Source: Mactromeris polynyma
Taxonomy: Eukaryota > Mollusca > Bivalvia > Venerida > Mactridae
Assembly: GCA_032209605.1 (NCBI GenBank)
Contig: JASFXZ010000018.1
Coordinates: 3,661,904-3,725,903, forward strand
Reading direction: 5' to 3'
Length of the DNA: 64,000 bases
Shown here piece by piece: positions 42,901 to 54,900 of the stretch. The notes beneath the pieces were generated by a model, which made no database searches, was not told the origin of the DNA, and was given only the letters and a program-made list of their open reading frames with translations. Each line of letters begins with the position of its first letter. Within the stretch, counting starts at the first letter, position 1. Made by a program: the position numbers and the translations under genes.

Positions 42901-45900
42901 AAATCCATTATGCATGGATCAGGTTATACATAAACTATTAAGTACTGTAGAATTGACGAGGTAGAATTTGTATCAGTTTAATAATTTATTAAACAAAATG
43001 TAACTGCAAAACATAATGAAACAAGACAACAACTTCTGCACTAAATATAAACTAACAATATATTAATAATATGTGTTTAAACAATCTCGAAAAGCATTTT
43101 ATATACTTGAAAAAAAATTGTAGCCAATCAAATGAAATATTTATTTTGAGTATTTCCAGAGTATATTAACATAATATGTGTTTTAATTTGTATTTGGGTT
43201 TATTTATCGTCGCCACTGGTTTCCCATATGGGTGACGCCTCCGAAAGAATGTTAGTCATATTATAATTTTGGAGGATAGAAATTAGTGCATGATACAGGA
43301 GATGCCCCAGTTCCAGAAGCACCCCTGGTTCTTTTACGTGCTCGATGTAAAGCATCATACACGGGACCTCTGTTTTTAAAGTCTCGTCCGAAAGACTGTT
43401 ACAGTTAAACTTCGGTAACTCGAGGACGCTAGGGTCCGTCAGAAAAGCTCGAGTTAACCGGTGTTTCGAGTGACCCGGGGTTTCCATCATGTCCCATCAG
43501 TGTTTTTTTATGAAATGTTATTTTCATAGTTTGTCACACGTGTACCAGTTGTTTCATATTTTTTTCATAATTTCATATTTCTATTCGCTATCTTTCCTCA
43601 TTAAAATAAAAGTAAAGACAAAATATTAATAAGATTAGTACAGTTTACAGAATGTACTTGTAGTACTTATTGTTGTTTTACAGACGACATAAAGTTCATG
43701 AATATACGTGTTCAATCCGGATGTTTGCACCGTTATATTTATGCATCGTGAAAATCGCTCCTTAGTTGAAATGTTATTGTATTACACATGTACATGTAGA
43801 TGTGAAAATAAGAATAAAACAACTCTAAATCGTTTTATCGTGTTTTATTGTTTCATCTAAAATTAATACAGATGATCAGAGCAAATATACATTTGACAAG
43901 TGAGCACAATATGGTACAAAAAGCACATAATAGATTCCGATGTTTGTACGGTAAGGCCGGGTTTTAATCACGTATTTTACTATTTAAATTCTCGTAATTA
44001 CAGTCTCATCATTATCGTCTCAATTGGCCTTTTTAAATTGATATCTGTATGTTTTGTGAAAACTGTGATAATCGTTGTTCACACCTCAATACTTGTCCTT
44101 TTGACCGTGATTTTGCAAGTTTTACAACTCATCGCGAAAATTTTAACACCTTTTCATTGTTTGTTTATTTAGAGCTCCCTTTTGAAAAATTTGTGAAAAT
44201 GTGTCCTCGAGTTACCAGTTAGATATTGTGTATAGTTTGTGTTCTGGGGACCGGCATGTGTGCTCGAGCTCTCGACTTATTTCTGCTCGAGGTATCTGCG
44301 GTAAATTTATATGAAAATTGTAGAAAAAATTCCGGGACTCTGCCATTTACTCGAGAAATCCAGGGTTCTCGAGTTGTCGCCTGTTCGAAAAATCAAAGTT
44401 TAACTGTAGTAGGGTCAGTGATGGAGCGGGGAATCGAACCTGCAATCCCTGGATTACAAGTCCAGTGTAGTACCACTGGACTACGGATCCGCTACATGTT
44501 GACTTGTGTTTAAACAATCTAGAAAAGCATTTTTTATATACTTGAAAAAAAATTGTAGCCAATCAAATGAAATATTTATTTTGAGTATTTCCAGAGTATA
44601 TTCTCTAAATATTGTTGCATTTTTGTGCAGTTGATGCAGAAAAACTTTCGCTGGTAGAATAATAACAAAGTTTCAAAGTTTCAAGAACATCAAACAATAT
44701 AATTCTTCTGTGTTACAGGCAGTTTTTTAACACTATGTGTTAATGGTGGCTATAGTGACGATCAATTAATTACCAAACTTTAACAATTTCATTGCATTCA
44801 TTTTAATAATTAATTAATCATATTAATCAATTTCAATTAATTTCAATTCCATGGTAATTATTTTCTTAAGAATGTAAATTGTTGATTTTGTTCAACAAAC
44901 AACGAAAACACATAAAAACACCATTATAATTACCTGTTACAAACACTCATAATGTGCTAAATTTGATGATCAATTAATTGCAATTTCATCATTTAAAATC
45001 AAAATATAAATTTCTAAAACAATATGTCAAACTCAAACTCAATTGTTATGTTTTTCATTTTATTACAATAAAATCACATCGTTATTAAACAAAATAATTT
45101 CTATGTATATAGCTATATACATGTATAATTAAAGTAGGAGTCGAAACGTCCATCAGGTAGGGGCCGAATTGTATTGACATCAGTGGTCGATAAGTCTTAC
45201 AAATTTACTAGGGTCGAAAAGTCTTACAAATTTACTAGGGTTGAAAAGTCTAGGGGTCGAAAAGACTTGATAAAGCAATTGAGCTTGTGTTTTGATTTTA
45301 TCACGATGCTGGGTTCCAGAATTCAGCTTTTTCACTTGCCAAAATTTTTCATCTAATTTTCGATTTGTATATTGACTGTGTTTATATGTTGCACAGCAAT
45401 AATGTTGAATCTGTGTGAAATCTGCACTAGTTGGAAAAAAATGTGCATCTTTATACAATTAGCGCATGGCATTGGGAATTATTGACCTTATCCGGCGTAG
45501 AAAGCATCAGTTGAGCTATTGGAAATGTATTTTCCCTGCTGGTCTTGTTTGATAGTTCAAAATGAGTGGGAAAAGAGCGACACAGAATTGTGTTGGAAAG
45601 TGCTACATGACATTGATAGGAAGCCAATAAGACTCTACATAAACGAAAAATGTCAAAATGTGAAATATGTCCATTAAACAAAGTGATCAAGCATGTCTGA
45701 TCACTTTATTTGATGGACATAGTGATTTACGGTGTTCATTCCTGGTGATTTTGAAAGCCTAGTCCTATAAATAAGACCCTACAGACCTTATTTCATATTT
45801 TGACATTTTTCAGTTATGTATAAACTGATGAATGTGGCATTTTCTAGCATGAAAACATATATTTAATAAGCATGTTTGATATAATGACACCTAATGTCTT

Positions 45901-48900
45901 TCCATGTTTGTAATGAAAGGGAGAAGTCAGTAAATCCTGGATAATTTGTTGAAATCCCTGCTCTCATTTTGATATATTTTAAATTGACTACTTTCGGTGT
46001 AGAAATATGTCAACATAAAACTAACAGTAGGCCTTTTTTGTAAATTGAAATGCAATTGGATTTACAACTACCATATAGCCATCTGATTTATAGTAGGAAA
46101 AATGTAAGGCTGCTTTATATATGTAAATACCACTACCCTTTTTCCTGCTATTTAGTCAGGAGCGTTTTGAGTAATTACTCCCAAAGTTGCCTTTGCAGTT
46201 CGCTGTCATTTTTCTTACATTTATTATGAAATTGTACTTATTTCTTATCACAGTTATCCTTCAAGAAAGGAGATCAGATTCATGTCCTGCAGAAGTCAAC
46301 AGATTTGTGGTGGTGGGCAGAATTGAATGGAAGTTATGGCTACGTTCCTGTTAATTATGTCACAAGCCCTAAACAGATTTTATGGCAAGATGAAGAGTAT
46401 TTTGGAAACTATGGTGACTTGGTTGGTACAAAATACTTCTTGCTCTATATATATAGTTGTGGTGCTGGTTTTCTTGCTCTATATATATACTTGTGGTGCT
46501 GGTTTTCTTGCTTTATATATATAGTTGTGGTGCTGGTTTTCTTGCTCTATATATATAGTTGTGGTGCTGGTTTTCTTGCTCTATATATATATTTGTGGTG
46601 CTGGTTTTCTTGCTCTATATATATAGTTGTGGTGCTGGTTTTCTTGCTTTATATATATACTTGTGGTGCTGGTTTTCGTGCTCTATATATATAGTTGTGG
46701 TGCTGGTTTTCTTGTTCTATATATATACTTGTGGTGCTGGTTTTCTTGCTCTATATATATAGTTGTGGTGCTGGTTTTCTTGCTTTATATATATAGTTGT
46801 GGTGCTGGTTTTCTTGCTCTATATATATAGTTGTGGTGCTGGTTTTCTTGCTCTATATATATAGTTGTGGTGCTGGTTTTCTTGCTTTATATATATAGTT
46901 GTGGTGCTGGTTTTCTTGCTTTATATATATAGTTGTGGTGCTGGTTTTCTTGCTCTATATATATAGTTGTGGTGCTGGTTTTCTTGCTTTATATATATAG
47001 TTGTGGTGCTGGTTTTCTTGCTCTATATATATAGTTGTGGTGCTGGTTTTCTTGCTCTATATATATAGTTGTGGTGCTGGTTTTCTTGCTCTATATATAT
47101 AGTTGTGGTGCTGGTTTTCTTGCTTTATATATATAGTTGTGGTGCTGGTTTTCTTGCTCTATATATATAGTTGTGGTGCTGGTTTTCTTGCTCTATATAT
47201 ATAGTTGTGGTGCTGGTTTTCTCCAGTAATTCAGTAGCACAGAATATGTATTGTTTATTTGTTAATGGATACATTAATTGCAGGTTAACCATTTGTCCTA
47301 TGAATGGGCTGGTAAAGACAGCTTCCACCCTTCATAATTTTCTCCAAACGTTATTGTATGAATTGATGTACATTGTATGTTTGTGCCAGTTACGAAAAGA
47401 TATTGATTTGATGAGAAGTACGGTCGTCTATGCATATTGTACTGAAATCTTGATCAGTAGGTCGTGGGTTGGCGGCCCACCATGGGGTCGTCTAAGCATA
47501 TTGTACTGAAATCTTGATCAGTAGGTCGTGGGTTGGAGGCACACCATGGGAAAGATTTATCAACATTCTGCATAAACTTTAATATTTGTATGATTTCTGG
47601 TAAAAGTTATCCAGAGTGATTAGTGCAAGATGTAAACAATGAAATTACCTGTTCTGCAATCAATCTCAGTTAGAGACAATGTAAGACATGTAGCTTTGTA
47701 AACATTACAGAATACAAACCTAAGATAAAATTATTGTGTACAAGACTGCCAAACTTATCATTTTGCCTCTAAAATACCACTAGCAGTAGCATTACATGAG
47801 CTGTATGTATACTATGGTGGCATTTGGTTGAAAGCATGATATAGTGTTGACTCATTGCATCAAGGACATTAAAACAATTTCTTGGTAAACGTGCACTGCA
47901 ATAGTAGGAAAGAAAAGTAGGATCTGGAAAATATTTGTTTGAAAGATGGGACTGAGTTTCATGTTTTGACCTGCCATAGCTTTGTTGTTAACTATTTCTG
48001 TTTTATTAAATGAATTTCTATATTCTCGTAGAACACGTGCTGTTATATTTTTTACAATTAACATTGTGTAATTGAAAATTATGTTGAAAACTGGATTTTG
48101 TTATCATGTCGTCCTGTTTCCTTCCAGTCATTCAAGTTCCAGTTGAAATATATTTTTGGGGGGAATTAAATGCCAATATGGAAATTATATCTGTAAAATG
48201 TCAAATCAAACCACATGTACTTAGTTATGATAGATCCGTTTACTTGTTATTTCGTTTTAGAAGCTGCATCATGAAATGCTCAATGATCGCCCTAGAACAC
48301 TTGCATACTTGAATGCTATCGTGTCAAATGCTGATTTCTTGAAGGACAAGGTAAGTAATTCAGTATTTTAATGTATTTGTGTTAAAATATTATGCATGCT
48401 CTGTAAGTGATGAAAGCAATCTAGCTAGCTTTCTATGAGATTTCCTTAGCTCAGGTCACACTGAGCTTTTAGGATCACTGGATGTCCATCGTCTGTTGTC
48501 CATCCATAATTGGGATGTAAACAATTGTAGCGGTCATTATTTTGGCCCAATCTGGATGAACGTTGCTGAGATTGTTTGCCTCAACCAAGTCATGGACAAG
48601 TTTGTTACTGAGTCATTTTGGGTCAAAAACTAGGACACATTGTCTAATAATATGTCATTTTGAAACTCGAGAGGCCACATTTTCTACCTGAACTACATGA
48701 AACTTGATCGAAATGTTCATCTTAATGAAACGCAAGGCAAATTTGTGACTTGAACAAATGGGGTCAAAATTCAGATCACATGATCCAATAATAAAATCCT
48801 CTTTAACTCTAGAAATTAAATTAGTTGTCGGATCTGGATGAAACCCAGTCCAAATGTTTGTCTTTATAAAGTCATTGTCAAGTTCCAAATTTGGTCACTT

Positions 48901-51900
48901 GATCACATTTTGGACAAACTTTGTTAACTATTGAAAGAGTTAACTGTTGAGGGACTATAATTTCTATATACGTGTAGTAGTGTATTCTTTACATTCAGAT
49001 ATATTCTAGACTAATTTGGAAACTGCTTTTTAACTTATGCTTAGTGACTCAGGTAAGCGATCTAGGGCCATCTTGGCAATGATTGATCATAATTGCTTTT
49101 GAGCCTGATGCTTCACTAGTCTGCTGCAATAGTCCAATTGTTCCTCATTTTGTATTTCCACTGCCTCTCAGTTTCTGGCATGTTCCTTGTTGGTATTACT
49201 GAACGCAATTTGGCACATACGTCACAACAACAGCTATAGTCATGTCGTGATCTGTCCAGCTGAGGAATACCCAAGGTGCCCCTTCTGGCATTATTTTGGG
49301 CATAGCTGGGATCTGGGTAGAACCACTGACCTTCTTCAAGCCAGCTGGATAGCTTCCTTAAATACATATTCTCCATACAGGTTGGGATTTGAACCTGCAA
49401 CAGTGAGGAGCAAGTGATTTGAAGTCAGCGACCATAACATCTCAGTGTCAGAGGCCCCCATTTCTGATTGTTGTAAACCCCACAAATTTGGAATTGTTTA
49501 GAATTGGCGCATGATAGTGAATTCGTTAAAGAGACTTGTAATGGTATGAATTATCAAGGAAGAGAATAAGTTGCTGCATGGAATATCACATACATAAGAC
49601 AATAAAACATTGTAAATGTTGACAGGTATATGTGAATGTGTTATTTCATCATGTTCTCTAGTGTTAGATTATAATGTAGTTTATGTTTCTCATGCATATA
49701 TACATTCAGGTTGTCCTGGATATTGGATGTGGTACTGGTATCCTGAGTATGATGTGTGCAAAACATGGTCAGCCAAAGAAGGTAGCTTACATGTTGTTCA
49801 GTAAAATTAAGTCTTGATGAGCTGTTGTTCTATAGTCTGTGACCTGTGATTATTTTTGCATTTAAACCAGTAAGATGTAAAATTAACAAAAGTATGATTC
49901 ATGCATATTGAATCTCTAAAATGGTTGTTTTCAACTAGGACTGCAATGCTAAGAGGTATTTTTATCCACCCCCCCCCCCCCCCCCCCTTCAAAGAAGAGA
50001 GGGCATATTAGTTTGCACATGTCGGTTGTATGTCCGTCCGTTGTTCGGTCATCCGTCGGTCCGTAACCTTCATTTTCGATCCATAACTCAAGAACCCCTT
50101 GACCTATCATCCTCATACTTGGTCCCCACAGTCATCTTGGGTTCACAGGGTCAAAGATCAAGGTCACAGGGGGGGGGGCAAAATGTTTTACAAACATCTC
50201 TTGTTCCATTCAATTTTTAATAGTACCCTTTGGCATGTCAATTATTCGGTTTGTTTTATGTAATATATGACATATGTAGAATTCTAAATAACTGATAGTT
50301 TAATAGCTAACTATGACTAGAAATAAACTTCTGAGTAGTAGTAGAACCAGAACATGTGCTAGTATTGAACAAAGAAGTGCAATTACTTGAAATAGAACTT
50401 AATGTCCCTCATAAAGTAAACTGTTGTAATACTTGTATATCTCAAAAAGAATGAGTGATTGATCAAAGGCTGTGTGTATAGTAAAGACTGTACATTGGCC
50501 TCTATTAAAGAATTGTATCGGGTCTGAGTTGGAAAATTTGTTAGCAGCATATTAGTAGTTAACACTAGTTCGACCTCAATAACCTAATAAGAGTTACCTA
50601 CCTAACCCACCTAAATCTGCTGGATAGGGTAATGCCAAACAAATTGTTTTAAGGATGGCCTCAATAATGAAGACAATTATATTTTCGCCTTTAGTACTTC
50701 TTCATTGTTTAATAAACTAATCAGACATAAAAAATAATAACTATTCATTATGCTCATGTTGGCAGTTGGCTCAGTAAGTTAAAGAAAAAAGTGGTTGTAG
50801 CATGCAAATTCTCTTGGTATTTTCTAAATTATCACATATTTATAATTTAGGAATTATACAGATAAGGGCTTATCAGTTTTGCCTATCAAAATGGCTGACT
50901 ATTCAGAACAAGGGAGGTAAATATTGTAGATGTGTGAATATATTGTCCATCTTCATAAATTCTGGTTTGATGTTGCTTTCAGAATATGATGTTGCTGTTA
51001 TAAGTACCTCTCTCTCACACTGTTATTCATTTTTTATGTTATAATGTATAATTTATTCAGGTATATGCTGTTGAAGCTAGTGGTATTGCTGAGCACACAG
51101 AAGCTGTTGTCGAAAAAAATGGTTTGTCTGATAAGATACAAATTCTCCATGGTTATGCTGAAGATATTGAATTAGATGAAGAAGTTGATGTCATCATATC
51201 AGAATGGATGGGAACAGTTCTATTGGTAGTCAACTTTCATCTTTACTAAGTCCCAGTTAGTGGGTGATGAAAAACATGAACTTGGTAATGCAGCCAGTCT
51301 AAGCTAGCCATGCAACAAGTATAAGCTTGTAATGCAACCAGTATAAGCTAGCCATGCAACAAGTATAAGCTTGTAATGCAACCAGTCTAAGCTAACCATG
51401 CAACAAGTATAAGCTTGTAATGCAACCAGTATAAGCTAGCCATGCAACCAGTATAAGCTGGCCATGCAACCAGTATAAGCTTGTAATGCAACCAGTATAA
51501 GCTGGCCATGCAACCAGTATAAGCTTGTAATGCAACCAGTATAAGCTGGCCATGCAACCAGTATAAGCTTGTAATGCAACCAGTATAAGCTAGCCATGCA
51601 ACCAGTCAATGCTAGGTATGCAACCAGTATAAGGTGGCCATGCAACCAGTATAAGCTTGTAATGCAACCAGTAGAAGCTGGCCATGCAACCAGTATAAGC
51701 TTGTAATGCAACCAGTATAAGCTAGCCATGCAACCAGTCAATGCTAGGTATGCAACCAGTCTTTTCTATTTAAAAATCTGTTTTAAGCTACTGTAGTTGT
51801 CTTTGTTTGAAGCCACAAAAATGACAACAAACTTGCTACAGTTCTGTTACACAGTTCTTCTAAAATTATACAAACACCAGAAATATCTGAGTCTGATTTG

Positions 51901-54900
51901 GAATTCAATAGTTTGTTTGTTATGTTATTTGTTTCTTTGAATAATTGAATCATTTCTTGTTGCAATGATCAATTGACAGGCTCTTAGACTAACCTGGACT
52001 CTTCCACTTTCAGTTTGAAATGATGATAGAGTCAGTAATTACAATGAGGGATAAGTTTTTGAAGAAAGATGGGGTTGTATGGCCTTCATCTGCTGCTCTA
52101 TTTCTGGTACCTTGTGCAGCTGATGAAAAGTATAATAAATTGATCGGTTTCTGGGAAACACAATTTGGATTTGATTTTACGAACTTACAGTAAGTTGTTT
52201 TTTGTGCGGAAACCTATGCCTTCTTGAGACTGATAAATTTGTTTTTTTAGACGAATAAATTTGTTTTTTTAGACGAATATTTTAAGAGTTTAGGGAGAGA
52301 TATCAAAACCACCATTTTTTCAGGGTTTATAAATAGATAAAAAACTGTAAAATCAAATATCCTGGTGTGGCAAATATATTTTGTGATTCGAAGTTACCAG
52401 GTTGTTTTGCCAGGTTAGATTTTTGTGAGTTTCTACAAATGTACTTTCAGTTTTGTCATAAAAAATTACTCAATATAAAAAGGTAAATATTTAGCATTTA
52501 TTTTCACAAATATAAAGATCTCATGAAAATAGTGAACAATAATATCTTATGCAAAAAATTGTAGTTTTACTGTCAATTATCTTTGTCCTCACTGGACGGT
52601 TCTTAAAAGTTGTGTAGTAATCTTGCACTTTGTTTCTAACATATCTGAAACTTTTTGGTCAAAAGTTAACTTACCTGGAGAGATCTTTCCATTTATGATT
52701 TACCTGAAACCGCATTCTAAATATGTATAGAAAATATCATTACTGGAAACAATCACACACCATGTCCATAAAAGTTGTGTGGCCTGGAAATATCAATTAT
52801 AATACTATTCAATTGCGATTTATTCTATAAACCCATTTTCACATTTCTTAAAAGTAGATACTACATTAAAATCATGTAAATGTATAGTGTCTTGTGTATG
52901 TTGTGCAACAGAAATTATTAGCCTACTATGACATCTATATATATAGTCTTCTGACTTATAAGATAACTTAATGTGGTATATTCCAAATGTATGACCTTGT
53001 AAGTATTTTATGTTTAATGTGATGGCCTTGTTAATCAGAATTATAAGCCAAAATGATTGAGATCATGGCATGAGCGATGTAAATGAGGCTATAATACGAC
53101 ACATCCTGTATTTGCAGAGCAGTTGCCAAGGAAGACCTTCTGTACAAGCCTCTCCACGACTATATTCTGCCAGTAGAAGACTGTTTGTGTCCTGGAGAGC
53201 AGATATTTGAACTAGATATGAAGTCTGTTACTGTGCAATATGTTGAAGAGATTAACAGAGATTTCAAGTTTTCTATTACCAAACCTAGCGTATCATTAAT
53301 GCACGGTTTTTGTGCCTGGTTTGAAGTGCGATTTTTTCCATCTAATCCCAATGGCACTGAAGTTTCTCTCAGCACTGGGCCAGATCACGAGTGAGTTGTG
53401 ATGATTGCTATGAAATTATTTACTCATTGTGAATCTATAGAACCTTATTTGTACTTGCCCTGCAGTAAAGGGAGATCACTCTGCTGAGTGGTGTTTATGA
53501 TTACGACTTGGTATTAGAGAAATTAATAGCGGTGTTTAGTTTTGGTGATCTTTTATATTGGCGAAGACAAGATTTCATAGTTCACCATTATAATCAATTT
53601 GTTTAGGAGATGCTTGGCCGACAATTTTATGTCAGATTTTTTTTTAAATGACTTCTGATATATTATGTATCGATGAATTGTAGTCTATAGTACTAATTAT
53701 GTTGTCAAATTGGACTGTGAAGGATATAACCATGAGGAATAGCATACAAAATATTCCGATCATTGACATCTGGTCAGTATAGACAGATGCAAACAATCAC
53801 TTTAATTCTTAATGGAACAATAAAACCGTTGCTTTGAGACCAGTAATCACTAATGTGTATAATAGTATGAGCTCTTTATATGGAGTTGATGTTCATTACA
53901 TACTCTACTGTTTGTATTACTTTTCAGATTGACCCATTGGAAACAAAATCTATTCTTGCTCGATGAACCAATACAAGTGAAACAGCATGATGAGATAATT
54001 GGAACATTTACTCTCGTAAGAAATCCACAATATCGCCGCCATCTACGAGCCTTTTTAAGTTTTACTGTCAACTCAGGGAATATGCAGGTAAATGACTTAT
54101 TGCTGCTCTTAAAGCATTTCTTAATTTGTCAGAAAATATGGAGATATTGTAACTACATGTAATTTCTTGTGTTGCACATTTTGTGTTAATTTTCGGATTA
54201 GACAATACGTTAATTTGTAGAAACTGCTAAATTGTGTCCGTCAGTTATGTGTTAGTAATGTGTATGTTATGTGTCTGTCAGTTATGTGTCAGTTATGTGT
54301 CCATCTGTTATGTGTCAGTCTGTTATGTGTCAGTCTGTTACGTTTCCTCTATTGATACCTCAAATATTTGCCTCATTACTTGAGTTTGTTTGTGACCTGA
54401 TATTTTATTAACTATTTTATTTCATTAGCTGTACGAATATTTACTGAACAGAAGCTAAAATTTGTTTTTATTATTGAGGACAATTAGATAACCTATTTAT
54501 ATGCTACTATAATGCTTGTATTATTGAGGACAATTAGATAACCTATTTATATGCTACTATAATACTTGTATTATTGAGGACAATTAGATAACCTATTTAT
54601 ATGCTACTATAATACTTGTATTATTGAGGACAATTAGATAACCTATTTATATGCTACTATAATACTTGTATTATTGAGGACAATTAGATAACCTATTTAT
54701 ATGCTACTATAAAACTTGTATTAGTGCGGACAATTAGATAACCTATTTATATGCTACTATAATACTTGTATTATTGAGGACAATTAGATAACCTATTTAT
54801 ATGCTACTATAATACTTGTATTATTGAGGACAATTAGATAACCTATTTATATGCTACTATAAAACTTGTATTAGTGCGGACACTTAGATAACCTATTTAT

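Noticed and set aside
43200..43490. Minus-strand frame of 96 codons
   Set aside because: Overlaps the left end of the pogo-like element and shows no domain.
44420..44492. Functional tRNA-Thr gene
   Set aside because: Acceptor and T stems do not pair, so it was downgraded to a tRNA-like pseudogene or SINE head.
46305..46830. Several overlapping open frames of hydrophobic Tyr/Cys-rich repeats (e.g. 129 residues from 46305)
   Set aside because: They are translations of the stop-free 34-bp minisatellite in PRMT2 intron 2. Only the first part of one frame, before 46421, is real coding exon.
49116..49400. Minus-strand frame of 94 codons in PRMT2 intron 3
   Set aside because: It is a translation through the tRNA-derived SINE.
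51436..51741. Minus-strand frame of 101 codons rich in YWLHG-type repeats
   Set aside because: Produced by the 22-bp minisatellite; no start context, splice or domain support.
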